In this document: piece after piece, positions 35,192 to 43,889 of the stretch | How positions within the stretch are numbered: position 1 is the stretch's first letter | Layout: each line of letters begins with the position of its first letter | Source: Xylanibacter ruminicola | Lineage (GTDB): Bacteria; Bacteroidota; Bacteroidia; Bacteroidales; Bacteroidaceae | DNA length: 64,000 bases | NCBI GenBank assembly: GCA_015060625.1 | Contig: SUYC01000004.1 | Span: 186,001 to 250,000, forward strand | Reading direction: 5' to 3' | Program-made: the position numbers and the translations under genes | Notes under the pieces: generated by a model | Told to the model about the DNA's origin: nothing | Seen by the model: only the letters and a program-made list of their open reading frames with translations | Databases searched by the model: none

Positions 35192-36919
35192 ATGAACATT
35201 CTAGAGTTAAGCGAACAAGAAATCGGAAGGCGTCAGAGCCTTCAGGAACTGCGCGCAATGGGCATCAATCCCTATCCTGCAGCCGAGTTCCCAACTAATG
35301 CTTTCAGCACAGAGATTAAGGAAAATTTCAAGGACGACGAAGAGCGCGAGGTAGTGATTGCCGGCCGTATGATGAGTCGTCGCGTCATGGGTAAGGCCTC
35401 TTTTGCCGAGCTTCAAGACTCAAAGGGCCGCATTCAGGTGTACATCACCCGCGATGACATCTGCCCAGGCGAAAACAAGGACTTATATAATAATGTATTC
35501 AAGCGTTTGCTCGATATTGGCGATTTCATCGGTGTTAAGGGTAAGGTTTTCCGCACCCAGACTGGTGAGATTTCAGTACATGCCTCAGAGCTCACACTGC
35601 TTTCTAAGAGCCTCAAGCCACTGCCTATCGTTAAGTATAAGGATGGTGTGGCCTACGATAAATTTGATGATCCCGAATTGCGTTATCGCCAGCGTTATGT
35701 CGATTTGATAGTTAACGAAGGCGTTAAGGATACCTTCCTGAAGCGCGCCACCATTATCCGCACCATGCGTCGCATTCTCGACGATGCCGGATATACCGAG
35801 GTTGACACCCCTATCCTGCAGAGTATTGCAGGTGGTGCATCAGCCCGCCCATTCATCACCCACTTCAATGCCCTGAATCAGGACATGTACATGCGTATTG
35901 CTACCGAGCTCTACCTGAAGCGCCTCATCGTTGGCGGCTTCGAGGGTGTGTACGAGATGGGTAAGAACTTCCGCAACGAGGGTATGGACAAGACCCACAA
36001 CCCAGAGTTCACCTGCATGGAGCTCTACGTGAGCTATAAGGACCTGCTGTGGGGTATGACCTTCACCGAGCACATGCTGGAGCAGATTTGTACTGCTGTC
36101 AACGGCAAGCCCGAGGTTGAGATCGACGGAAAAGTCATCTCATTCCGTGCACCATACCGCCGTCTGCCTATCCTCGATGCCATCAAGGAGAAGACAGGTT
36201 TCGACTGCGACGGCAAGAGCGAGGACGAGATTCGCGAGTTCTGCAAATCGAAGGGTATGGACGTTGATGAGACCATGGGTAAGGGTAAGCTGATCGACGA
36301 ACTCTTTGGTGAGTTCTGCGAGGGCACCTTCATCCAGCCTACATTCATTACCGACTATCCAGTTGAGATGTCGCCTCTTACCAAGATGCACCGCTCTAAG
36401 CCTGGACTCACCGAGCGTTTCGAGCTGATGGTCAATGGTAAGGAGCTGGCCAATGCTTATTCAGAGCTGAATGATCCTATCGATCAGGAGGAGCGTTTCA
36501 TCGAGCAGATGAAGTTAGCCGATAAGGGCGACGACGAGGCCATGATTATCGACCACGATTTCCTGCGCGCCCTGCAGTATGGAATGCCTCCTACGTTTGG
36601 TATCGGTATCGGTATCGACCGTCTGGTCATGCTGCTCACAGGTAAGTTTGCCATTGGCGAGGTGATGCTGTTCCCACAGATGAAGCCTGAGAAGAAGATT
36701 CCTCAGTCGTCAGTAGCTGAGTGGGCAGAGATTGGTGTAGCCGAAGACCTCGTTCCTGTACTCCGCAAGGCTGGTTTCAACCTGATTCAGAACATCAAGG
36801 ACGAGAAGCCACAGGGCCTTCAGCAGAAGATCGGTGAGATTTTCAAGAAGTACAAGCTTGAGCTTCAGAAGCCTTCAGTTGATGAAGTAGCCGCCTGGAT
36901 TGAGAAGGCCCAAGCCTAA
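35192..36919 (+). CDS. lysS: Lysyl-tRNA synthetase, class II
   Basis: A 575-residue enzyme that charges tRNA-Lys. An OB-fold anticodon-binding domain (EREVVIAGRMMSRRVMGKAS, IQVYITRDDI) is followed by the class II core: motif 1 ending in DTPILQSIAGGASARPF, motif 2 YEMGKNFRNEGMDKTHNPEF and motif 3 GIGIGIDRLVMLLTG. A C-terminal extension of ~70 residues (QSSVAEWAEIGVAEDLVPVL to VDEVAAWIEKAQA) resembles a helix-hairpin module found on Bacteroidetes LysRS. Codon use is strongly biased. gpsA follows 34 bases later across a 7-base array. Confidence 0.97.
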   Translation: MNILELSEQEIGRRQSLQELRAMGINPYPAAEFPTNAFSTEIKENFKDDEEREVVIAGRMMSRRVMGKASFAELQDSKGRIQVYITRDDICPGENKDLYNNVFKRLLDIGDFIGVKGKVFRTQTGEISVHASELTLLSKSLKPLPIVKYKDGVAYDKFDDPELRYRQRYVDLIVNEGVKDTFLKRATIIRTMRRILDDAGYTEVDTPILQSIAGGASARPFITHFNALNQDMYMRIATELYLKRLIVGGFEGVYEMGKNFRNEGMDKTHNPEFTCMELYVSYKDLLWGMTFTEHMLEQICTAVNGKPEVEIDGKVISFRAPYRRLPILDAIKEKTGFDCDGKSEDEIREFCKSKGMDVDETMGKGKLIDELFGEFCEGTFIQPTFITDYPVEMSPLTKMHRSKPGLTERFELMVNGKELANAYSELNDPIDQEERFIEQMKLADKGDDEAMIIDHDFLRALQYGMPPTFGIGIGIDRLVMLLTGKFAIGEVMLFPQMKPEKKIPQSSVAEWAEIGVAEDLVPVLRKAGFNLIQNIKDEKPQGLQQKIGEIFKKYKLELQKPSVDEVAAWIEKAQA

Positions 36920-36921
36920 TC

Positions 36922-36949
36922 TTCAATGTTCAACGTTCAATGTTCAATG
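36922..36949. repeat. Heptanucleotide array in the lysS-gpsA spacer
   Basis: Four units of TTCAATG (one TTCAACG) fill the space between the lysS stop (36919) and the gpsA start (36954). Confidence 0.9.
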
Positions 36950-36953
36950 AACC

Positions 36954-37949
36954 ATGTACGACTGTGGTAAGATAGCGATTATCGGAGGTGGCAGCTGGGC
37001 AACAGCCATAGCCAAAATAGTGGTGAGTCACACTCACCACATTGGCTGGTATATGCGTCGCGACGACCGTATCGAAGATTTCCGTCGCATGGGGCACAAC
37101 CCTGCCTACCTCACCAGTGTCCATTTCAATATCGACGAAATTCACTTCGATAGCGACTTGAATCGTATTGCCCAGCAGTACGACACGCTGGTGTTTGTCA
37201 CCCCTTCGCCTTACCTCAAGAGTCATCTGAAGAAGTTGAAGACGCGTATTCGCGATAAATTCATACTGACAGCTATTAAAGGTATCGTACCTGATGAAAA
37301 TCTCGTATGTAGCGAGTATTTTCATCAGGTGTACGATGTACCTTACGAGAATCTTGCTTGCATCGGTGGTCCATCTCATGCCGAAGAGGTGGCCCTCGAA
37401 CGACTGAGCTACCTCACCGTTGGCTGTGCCGACCGCGAGAAAGCCCAGGCCTTCTGCGATGTATTGTCGAGCGAGTATATCAAAACCAAGACATCTACCG
37501 ATGTGGTAGGTATCGAGTATTCTTCCGTTTTGAAGAATGTCTATGCCATAGCAGCCGGCATCTGTAGCGGTCTGAAATATGGCGACAACTTCCAGTCGGT
37601 ACTCATGGCCAATGCCGTACAGGAGATGAACCGTTTCCTGACAGCCGTTTACCCATTGGATCGCAATGCCTACGATAGTGTTTATCTGGGCGACCTACTG
37701 GTAACAGGCTACTCTAATTTCAGTCGTAACCGCACTTTTGGCACCATGATTGGTAAGGGCTACAGTGTGAAGTCAGCCCAGATTGAGATGGAGATGATTG
37801 CAGAGGGTTATTTCGGCACCAAGTGTATGAAGGAAATCAACCGCCACTGCCATGTCAACATGCCTATCCTGGATGCCGTTTACAACATCCTGTACGAGCG
37901 CATTGCTCCCCAGATTGAGATTAAGCTTCTAACCGACTCTTTCCGCTAA
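36954..37949 (+). CDS. gpsA: Glycerol-3-phosphate dehydrogenase, NAD(P)-dependent
   Basis: A 331-residue cytoplasmic enzyme that makes glycerol-3-phosphate for phospholipids. The Rossmann motif IAIIGGGSWATAIAKIV has Ala where GxGxWG usually ends in Gly, as in other Bacteroidetes. The substrate-binding segments ILTAIKGIVPDEN, CIGGPSHAEEVALERLSYLTV, VVGIEYSSVLKNVYAIAAGICSGLKYGDN (catalytic Lys) and NRTFGTMIGKGYSVKSAQ are intact. It is co-transcribed with lysS. Its stop is 8 bases from the stop of the convergent fprA. Confidence 0.93.
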   Translation: MYDCGKIAIIGGGSWATAIAKIVVSHTHHIGWYMRRDDRIEDFRRMGHNPAYLTSVHFNIDEIHFDSDLNRIAQQYDTLVFVTPSPYLKSHLKKLKTRIRDKFILTAIKGIVPDENLVCSEYFHQVYDVPYENLACIGGPSHAEEVALERLSYLTVGCADREKAQAFCDVLSSEYIKTKTSTDVVGIEYSSVLKNVYAIAAGICSGLKYGDNFQSVLMANAVQEMNRFLTAVYPLDRNAYDSVYLGDLLVTGYSNFSRNRTFGTMIGKGYSVKSAQIEMEMIAEGYFGTKCMKEINRHCHVNMPILDAVYNILYERIAPQIEIKLLTDSFR

Positions 37950-37957
37950 TGCCCTCC

Positions 37958-39127
37958 TTAAGCCAGGAGAGCATCAGCCAGTTGTTCCAACAGGGGCACG
38001 TCGGTAGATTTCATACGTGAGCGGATGGTTACCATCGGCTCTATAATTTCACAGTCTTTCATAGCCTCTATCATCGTGCGCATCACCTTGCCAGCTGTTG
38101 GTGCCCAACTACCGTTTTCGATGATACCAAACTGACGTTTCTGGTAGTTCTTGATTTGCAGATGATACAGGAAGTCGTGCATCACGGGGAACACACCTGC
38201 GTCATAGCTCGATGCAGCAACCACCACCTTAGGATAGCGGAAAGCATCCTCTATCACCTCAGCCATATCTTCACGACTCAAGTCGCTCACAACCACCTTC
38301 TTCGCACCTTTCTCTCTGAGAATCTCACCCAGACGCTCAGCAGCGGCTGCAGTGCCACCATGAATACTGGCGTAAGCTATCAGTATGCCCTCGCTCTCGG
38401 GCTCATACTTGCTCCAAATATCATACAGTCGCACAGCCTCAGCCAGCGCTTCTCCCTTGAGTATAGGACCATGCAGCGGACAGATTGTCTGGATATCGAG
38501 GGCTGCCGTCTTCTTCAGCACACTCTGCACCTGCGAGCCATACTTACCACATATATTAAAATAATAGCGACGCGCTTCGCAAGCCCAGTCGTTGGGATCA
38601 TCGTTCACCAAGGCACCAAACTTACCAAAGCCATCGGCACTGAACAGCACCTTGTCGGTAGCGTCATAAGTCATGATGACCTCAGGCCAGTGTATCATGG
38701 CCGCACCGATAAATCTCAGTTCATGCTTGCCCAATGCGAGGGTATCGCCCTCTTTCACGGTAAGCACACGCCCTGTAAAGTCAACACCCTCAAAGAAGTT
38801 CGACAGCATTTTTACAGCCTGAGCGCTACAAACCAACTGCACCCCAGGATACGTTTCCATCATCCAGGCAATCAATGCCGAATGGTCGGGCTCCATGTGG
38901 TGAACCACCAGATAATCAGGCTGACGATCACCCAATACGCTTTTCAAGTTAGCCTTCCACTCCTCCCCCTTTCTACGGTCGGCAGTATCCATCACTGCAA
39001 TCTTCTCGTCGTCGATGAGATAAGAGTTATAACTCATGCCCTCGGGCACCACATACTGGCTCTCGAACAAATCGATGTCAAGGTCATCAACACCGATATA
39101 CTTAATGCTATCACTAATTGTGTTCAT
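37958..39127 (-). CDS. FprA-type diiron flavoprotein (oxygen/NO reductase family)
   Basis: A 389-residue protein. The N-terminal metallo-beta-lactamase-like domain carries the diiron ligands in VVHHMEPDHSALIAW (HxExDH), then MIHWPEVIMTYDATDKVLFSADGFG and ICPLHGPIL. The C-terminal flavodoxin domain (ILIAYASIHGGTAAAAERLG, residues ~250-389) binds FMN. Family members reduce O2 to water or NO to N2O and protect anaerobes from traces of oxygen, usually fed by rubredoxin. It is monocistronic with a good promoter. Confidence 0.92.
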   Translation of the reverse strand: MNTISDSIKYIGVDDLDIDLFESQYVVPEGMSYNSYLIDDEKIAVMDTADRRKGEEWKANLKSVLGDRQPDYLVVHHMEPDHSALIAWMMETYPGVQLVCSAQAVKMLSNFFEGVDFTGRVLTVKEGDTLALGKHELRFIGAAMIHWPEVIMTYDATDKVLFSADGFGKFGALVNDDPNDWACEARRYYFNICGKYGSQVQSVLKKTAALDIQTICPLHGPILKGEALAEAVRLYDIWSKYEPESEGILIAYASIHGGTAAAAERLGEILREKGAKKVVVSDLSREDMAEVIEDAFRYPKVVVAASSYDAGVFPVMHDFLYHLQIKNYQKRQFGIIENGSWAPTAGKVMRTMIEAMKDCEIIEPMVTIRSRMKSTDVPLLEQLADALLA

Positions 39128-39177
39128 TGACTATATACTTTACGTGATTAAAACAAAACTTAATATTTTTTAGGGTA

Positions 39178-39208
39178 CAAAGATAGTATTTTTTTCGATA
39201 ACTACAAA
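39178..39208 (-). promoter_or_regulatory. Promoter of the FprA-type flavoprotein gene
   Basis: TTTG at 39205-39208 and TATCTTTG at 39178-39185 on the minus strand, 19 bases apart, about 45 bases before the start codon's expected transcript start. Confidence 0.75.
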
Positions 39209-39222
39209 AAACTTAATAAAAA

Positions 39223-39254
39223 TTTGGAATTTAATAGTATTTATACTACCTTTG
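39223..39254 (+). promoter_or_regulatory. Promoter of the CapD-like dehydratase gene
   Basis: TTTG at 39223-39226 and TACCTTTG at 39247-39254, 20 bases apart, 24 bases before the ATG. It lies back to back with the fprA promoter. Confidence 0.75.
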
Positions 39255-39278
39255 CACCAAAATTCGTATTAACTTAAA

Positions 39279-41300
39279 ATGATGATGAAGAGGCGCTTTG
39301 ACAAAATTTTGAACTGGTATTTCACCAAGAACTCGTTGCCATATTGGATCATATTGCTGATTGACTGTGCAATATTGATGTTAAGCAGCGTATTGACGTA
39401 TTGGATGTTTAATAATGTTGTTACATTATATGAAAACACCCTGCAGGTGCTAAACACCACGCTGGTATTTATTGTGCTGAGCATTCCCGGTTTCCGCATC
39501 TTCCATACCTACTCGGGATTTATGCGCTACTCTAGTTTTATCGACTTGATGCGTGTGGCTTATTGCAATGGCATAACACTGCTACTGGCTTTGATTTCAG
39601 AGTGTTTTATGCACTACCTGCCGGGCAACTATTTTGCGCACTATAATACCACCAGTATATTCCTTATATTTATTATAGCCACCCTGCTGATGTGGGCTCT
39701 GCGCATATTTGTAAAAACACTATATGATGTAGCTTTCTCGAACACACGCGCCAAACGCATCCTTATTTACGGAGCATTGTCGGGAGGCGTAGGTCTGGCT
39801 AAGTATATCCGTTCGCAACGCCCTAGAAAATATGTAGTAAAAGGCTTTATTACGCACTACGATAAAGCCAAGCACCAACAGATTATGGGCGAAAAAGTTT
39901 ATACGATAAACGACGATATTGCTGAAGTGATACGTAGGAACGATATCGAAGCAGTTATGATTTCGCCACTGCGTGTAAAAAGCTTCCGTGAAAACCAAGC
40001 GTTGCAGGATATGATTATAGGTGCGGGAGCCAAAATCTATATGGCACAGTCTGAGATAGAGCTGGATCGGAACCATCTGGAAGAAAACGACAATATCGAC
40101 TACAGCCAGATGCAAATACGCGAGGTTAGCGTAGAGGAGCTTTTGCCACGCTCAGAGATTCGTGTGGACATGAAATCGATAGGCGAACTGCTCAGTGGTC
40201 AGCGCGTACTGGTAACAGGTGCTGCCGGTTCTATCGGCTCAGAGATCTGCCGACAGGTGGCCCAACTGAATCCAGCAGCCATGTTGCTGATTGATCAGGC
40301 AGAGACACCAGAGCACGACATCCGTCTGATGATGAAGAAGGACTACCCTAACATACCAGCCGAAACAGTGGTAACGTCGATATGCAAGGAGAAACGTATG
40401 GAAGAGCTGTTTAAGCGTTTCCATCCCGACTATGTGTTCCATGCTGCAGCCTACAAACATGTACCTATGATGGAAGACAACCCCAGCGAGGCTGTACAGA
40501 ACAACATCTATGGCACCAAGATCATTGCCGACCTCAGTGTAAAATACGGTGTCAAGAAATTCGTAATGGTATCTACAGACAAGGCTGTAAACCCCACTAA
40601 CGTGATGGGATGCTCTAAACGTATCTGCGAGATATACGTACAGAGTCTGGACCTGGCCATCAAGACACGCCGCATAGGCGCATATATGGAGAAACTGGGC
40701 AATGAGAACAGTTTTGTTACTGCAGGACAGATTGCCAGCCCTACAGCCAGGACCCAGTTTGTTACCACCCGTTTTGGTAACGTGCTGGGATCAAACGGAA
40801 GTGTTATTCCCCTATTCCGCGAACAGATTAAGAATGGTGGCCCTGTAACGGTGACAGATGAGCGTATTGTACGCTTCTTCATGCTGATACCCGAGGCCTG
40901 CAAACTGGTGCTCGAAGCAGGAACCAAAGGTAATGGTGGCGAGATTTTTGTATTCGACATGGGGCAGCCAGTGAAGATAGCCGACTTGGCAAAACGCATG
41001 ATCAAACTAAGCGGAGCCAAAAACGTGGAAATCAAGTTTACGGGTCTGCGCCCAGGCGAGAAACTATACGAGGAAGTACTGAACGAACTGGAGGGCACCA
41101 AGCCCACATTCCACGAGAAAATACGTATCGCAGAAGTACGCGAGTACGACTACGACGCCGTTTGCAAGGATATCAACGAACTGATCGAGATATCTCAGCA
41201 ATACGACGATATGGCAACGGTTGCCAAGATGAAACAGATTGTTCCAGAATACAAGTCAAACAACTCTATTTACGAGAAGTTAGACAAACCATCAGCATAG
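39279..41300 (+). CDS. CapD/WbpM-like membrane NDP-sugar 4,6-dehydratase
   Basis: A 673-residue protein, slightly longer than the usual ~640. Four membrane helices in the first ~145 residues (WIILLIDCAILMLSSVLTYW and following) lead to a CoA-binding-like domain, then an extended SDR domain: LVTGAAGSIGSEICRQV (NAD loop), FHAAAYKHVPMMEDNPSEAV and STDKAVNPTNVMGCSKRIC. In the last motif Met replaces the usual SDR Tyr while the Lys is kept, exactly as in WbpM-type enzymes. It probably makes UDP-4-keto-6-deoxy-HexNAc for capsule, O-antigen or protein glycosylation. The first of several clustered Met codons is used as the start. It stands alone, with its own promoter and terminator. Confidence 0.93.
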   Translation: MMMKRRFDKILNWYFTKNSLPYWIILLIDCAILMLSSVLTYWMFNNVVTLYENTLQVLNTTLVFIVLSIPGFRIFHTYSGFMRYSSFIDLMRVAYCNGITLLLALISECFMHYLPGNYFAHYNTTSIFLIFIIATLLMWALRIFVKTLYDVAFSNTRAKRILIYGALSGGVGLAKYIRSQRPRKYVVKGFITHYDKAKHQQIMGEKVYTINDDIAEVIRRNDIEAVMISPLRVKSFRENQALQDMIIGAGAKIYMAQSEIELDRNHLEENDNIDYSQMQIREVSVEELLPRSEIRVDMKSIGELLSGQRVLVTGAAGSIGSEICRQVAQLNPAAMLLIDQAETPEHDIRLMMKKDYPNIPAETVVTSICKEKRMEELFKRFHPDYVFHAAAYKHVPMMEDNPSEAVQNNIYGTKIIADLSVKYGVKKFVMVSTDKAVNPTNVMGCSKRICEIYVQSLDLAIKTRRIGAYMEKLGNENSFVTAGQIASPTARTQFVTTRFGNVLGSNGSVIPLFREQIKNGGPVTVTDERIVRFFMLIPEACKLVLEAGTKGNGGEIFVFDMGQPVKIADLAKRMIKLSGAKNVEIKFTGLRPGEKLYEEVLNELEGTKPTFHEKIRIAEVREYDYDAVCKDINELIEISQQYDDMATVAKMKQIVPEYKSNNSIYEKLDKPSA

Positions 41301-41325
41301 TTATCAAGCGTACAAACAAGGATAA

Positions 41326-41368
41326 GCCCCGTTATGTTAAAATAGCGTTAACATAACGGGGCGTTTTT
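41326..41368 (+). terminator. Terminator of the CapD-like gene
   Basis: A perfect 15-bp stem (41326-41340 with 41348-41362) has a 7-base loop and a GTTTTT tail. The tail supplies the -33 box of the next gene. Confidence 0.9.
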
Positions 41369-41396
41369 GCTATGTCGCCGATTTTTTGTACCTTCG
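41366..41396 (+). promoter_or_regulatory. Promoter of the small AraC gene, overlapping a terminator
   Basis: TTTG at 41366-41369, part of the terminator T-run, and TACCTTCG at 41389-41396 (one mismatch to TAnnTTTG), 19 bases apart. Confidence 0.6.
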
Positions 41397-41457
41397 CATC
41401 CGTTTTGCCCTTTTTGGGCATCACATTCAGGAAAAATGTAAAAAGATTGTTTAGAAA

Positions 41458-41910
41458 ATGGGTACAGGAAAATATCAAATTGCTGAACTAAAGGTAAGTA
41501 CAGCCAACTACCAAGACATATTAGGCGACGAACGCAAGGACATGCTTCGCGATAGAATCCTAGAAATCATCGTCGGTGACAAGAAATATCGCGAAAAAAA
41601 TTATACTGCCAGCAAATTAGCAGCAGAGTTGGGCACCAACCTCCGCTATATCTCTGCTGTGATGACAGAACGATTCCACACCAACTTTAATGGGTTGATG
41701 AACAAGCATCGTATCGAAGAAGCCATGAAACTGCTCACAGCAGAAGAATATAGCGAGATATCGATAAACGAGATTAGCGAGATGGTGGGTTTTGGCAGCC
41801 GTCAGGCTTTCTATGCTTCGTTTTTCAGATTTCTGAACACCACGCCCCGCGAATTCCGCGTCAGACATCTTGGTCCCAAGAAGCGCAAGAAATACCCCAA
41901 AAAAGCTTAA
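41458..41910 (+). CDS. Solo AraC-type DNA-binding protein
   Basis: A 150-residue protein with only the two-HTH AraC domain (residues ~45-140: YTASKLAAELGTNLRYISAV for the first helix-turn-helix, SINEISEMVGFGSRQAFYAS for the second, then FRFLNTTPREFRV) after ~40 residues with no known sensor domain. The tail PKKRKKYPKKA is very basic. Similar short AraC proteins are common in Bacteroidales and their signals are unknown. Its stop overlaps the stop of the convergent transporter gene by 4 bases (TTAA). It may regulate a neighbour, but nothing in the sequence proves this. Confidence 0.85.
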   Translation: MGTGKYQIAELKVSTANYQDILGDERKDMLRDRILEIIVGDKKYREKNYTASKLAAELGTNLRYISAVMTERFHTNFNGLMNKHRIEEAMKLLTAEEYSEISINEISEMVGFGSRQAFYASFFRFLNTTPREFRVRHLGPKKRKKYPKKA

Positions 41911-42857
41911 TGCTTTTTGCGATACTCGTACAGCTCAAGTGAGTTAACGATATTCTGCCACAGCACATAGCATCCAGCACCTACCGATGCCACCGGATTC
42001 AGATAGGTATAGGCCACCCAGATGCTCAGAGCAGTATTTTTCTGGAATGAAGCCTGTCCACCATCTATCTCATCGCCAAACTGGTGCCCTATCCAGCGCC
42101 CCATCAGAAAAAGTACAAAACAGAGAATCAGCGACAGCATGGCTATCATAAGGAGTGTACGCCATGCTGCATCGCTATGAACGATGTTACGCACGGTAAC
42201 CCCCGACGTTACAGCAAGCTGGGCAGCCCAGAGGTAGAACGAGAGGTCGGGAATACTCACAATCCAGGCACACAAGCGTTTGGCATAGTGCTGAACCAGC
42301 CAGCCAAGCACCAATGGCGCCACAAGCACCATCGCCAGCTTCTGCAGGATAATCATGAACACAGCCCAGAAACCAGTGCTAACGCCACGCTCCAATAGAG
42401 GGAACACGGCAGGAATCATCAGTGCCGATGCAAAGGCCGAGATAACAACATAAGCGGTCATCGTATTGATATTACCTCCAATCTTGGCAGTAACAACGGG
42501 AGCAGCAGTTGCCGCAGGACCGATGATACATGTCAGCACACTCTCCCAAAGCAGTTTCTGTTCTGGATTTCCCTCCACACAAAATATCACCCACACGTTA
42601 AGCGCCACAAGCGCCACCTGAGTGACTAAGATGCCCACATGCCAGCGATGAGGACGCATCTGATGAAAGTCGATACGACAATAGGTCGAAAACAGTGTAG
42701 AGAACACCATAAAGGGGAAAATGGTATCCACAACCTGTCCAAGCATATCGCCAGCACCATCGAGAAACGGCACCAAATAAAACATCAGATACACCACCGT
42801 TCCAACAGCAATAGCCACAGGAAGTGTCCAGTCTTTAAGAAATTGCTTCAGTTTCAT
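41907..42857 (-). CDS. BASS-type (bile acid:sodium symporter superfamily) transporter
   Basis: A 316-residue inner-membrane protein with about nine to ten helices (for example DWTLPVAIAVGTVVYLMFYL, TAYVVISAFASALMIPAVFP, LMIAMLSLILCFVLFLMGRW). The central GPAATAAPVVTAKIGGN and the late SFQKNTALSIWVAYTYLNP resemble the crossover motifs of BASS/Arsenical-resistance-like transporters. The substrate is unknown. The -7 box ends only four bases before the ATG, so the mRNA should be leaderless. The gene is divergent from metF, but no functional tie is evident. Confidence 0.78.
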   Translation of the reverse strand: MKLKQFLKDWTLPVAIAVGTVVYLMFYLVPFLDGAGDMLGQVVDTIFPFMVFSTLFSTYCRIDFHQMRPHRWHVGILVTQVALVALNVWVIFCVEGNPEQKLLWESVLTCIIGPAATAAPVVTAKIGGNINTMTAYVVISAFASALMIPAVFPLLERGVSTGFWAVFMIILQKLAMVLVAPLVLGWLVQHYAKRLCAWIVSIPDLSFYLWAAQLAVTSGVTVRNIVHSDAAWRTLLMIAMLSLILCFVLFLMGRWIGHQFGDEIDGGQASFQKNTALSIWVAYTYLNPVASVGAGCYVLWQNIVNSLELYEYRKKH

Positions 42858-42861
42858 GGTG

Positions 42862-42869
42862 CAAAATTA
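42862..42869 (-). promoter_or_regulatory. -7 box of the BASS transporter gene, adjacent to its start codon
   Basis: TAATTTTG on the minus strand with CACC before the ATG at 42857; predicted transcription starts at or next to the start codon. Confidence 0.55.
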
Positions 42870-42878
42870 CAAAAAATT

Positions 42879-42908
42879 TTTGTAATAAAGAAATTTTTAG
42901 TATCTTTG
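42879..42908 (+). promoter_or_regulatory. Promoter of metF, near-leaderless
   Basis: TTTG at 42879-42882 and TATCTTTG at 42901-42908, 18 bases apart. Only eight bases separate the -7 box from the ATG at 42917. Confidence 0.65.
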
Positions 42909-42916
42909 CAGCCAAT

Positions 42917-43873
42917 ATGAGTGTTACTGAGTTTATACATCAAGATAAGGAGTCAAAGCGATTCTCATTCGAAGTGCTGCCCCCTCTGAAGGGTACTGGC
43001 ACAGCCAAGTTATTTGCCGATATCGACAAACTGCGAGAATTCGATCCTGCCTATATCAACATCACCACCCATCACTCTGAGTTTGTATATCACGAACTTG
43101 AGAATGGGCAGTTTGAGCGTCGTCGCATTCGTCGCCGTCCAGGCACCATCGCCATTGCCGCAGCCATACAGCAGCGTTACCAGATTCCCGTCCAGCCCCA
43201 TGTCATCTGTAGTGGTGCTACCATCGAGGATATCGAGTACGAACTGCTCGATCTGCAATTCTTAGGCATTAACGACCTGTTATTGCTGCGTGGCGACAAG
43301 GCCAAGGAGGATAGTCGGTTCCAGCCTACCCCCGGAGGTCATGCCCATACAACCGACTTGATGGCTCAGGTAAAACAATTCAACGAGGGTTTCTTTGCCG
43401 ATGGCACCCCCATCAAGAACCCAGGACGCCCGTTCGACTATGGCGTGGCTTGCTACCCCGAGAAGCACGAGGAAGCACCCAACCTTGAGATGGACATGCA
43501 ATACCTGAAGCAGAAGCAGGACCTAGGCGCCCAATATGCCGTTACACAGCTGTTCTTCGACAATGAGAAGTACTATGCTTTTGTTGAGAAGGCCCGTCAG
43601 ATGGGTATCACCATCCCCATCATCCCAGGCATCAAGCCCATGGCCAAGCTCACGCAGCTGACGGTAGTGCCGAAAACATTCCATTGCGACATCCCCGAAC
43701 CCCTGGCCAAGGAGGTCGTAAAATGTAAGACCGACGAGGATGCCAAGCAGTTGGGGATAGAATGGACCACCGAGCAGTGCAAGGATTTGTATGCTCACGG
43801 TGTGCACAACATCCACTTCTACACCGTATCAGCAGTAGATAGTGTGGCCGAGGTCGTGAAGCGACTTCTTTAA
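42917..43873 (+). CDS. metF: Methylenetetrahydrofolate reductase
   Basis: A 318-residue FAD-dependent TIM-barrel enzyme that reduces 5,10-methylene-THF to 5-methyl-THF for methionine synthesis. It shows RFSFEVLPPLKGTG (catalytic Glu), YINITTHHSEFVY, VQPHVICSGATIEDIEYELL, DLLLLRGDKAKEDSRF, FDYGVACYPEKHEEAPN and GAQYAVTQLFFDNEKYYAFV. The length is normal. There is no room for a riboswitch: the predicted leader is almost absent. holB starts 16 bases after its stop, so the pair is likely co-transcribed. Confidence 0.96.
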   Translation: MSVTEFIHQDKESKRFSFEVLPPLKGTGTAKLFADIDKLREFDPAYINITTHHSEFVYHELENGQFERRRIRRRPGTIAIAAAIQQRYQIPVQPHVICSGATIEDIEYELLDLQFLGINDLLLLRGDKAKEDSRFQPTPGGHAHTTDLMAQVKQFNEGFFADGTPIKNPGRPFDYGVACYPEKHEEAPNLEMDMQYLKQKQDLGAQYAVTQLFFDNEKYYAFVEKARQMGITIPIIPGIKPMAKLTQLTVVPKTFHCDIPEPLAKEVVKCKTDEDAKQLGIEWTTEQCKDLYAHGVHNIHFYTVSAVDSVAEVVKRLL

Positions 43874-43889
43874 TTGAGCATTGACAGTT

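Noticed and set aside
37950..37990. A terminator between convergent gpsA and fprA
   Set aside because: Only a 5-bp stem (CTCCT/AGGAG) with no T-run; too weak to call.
42857..42917. A SAM or other riboswitch upstream of metF
   Set aside because: The predicted leader is only a few bases long and the intergenic region is 59 bases.
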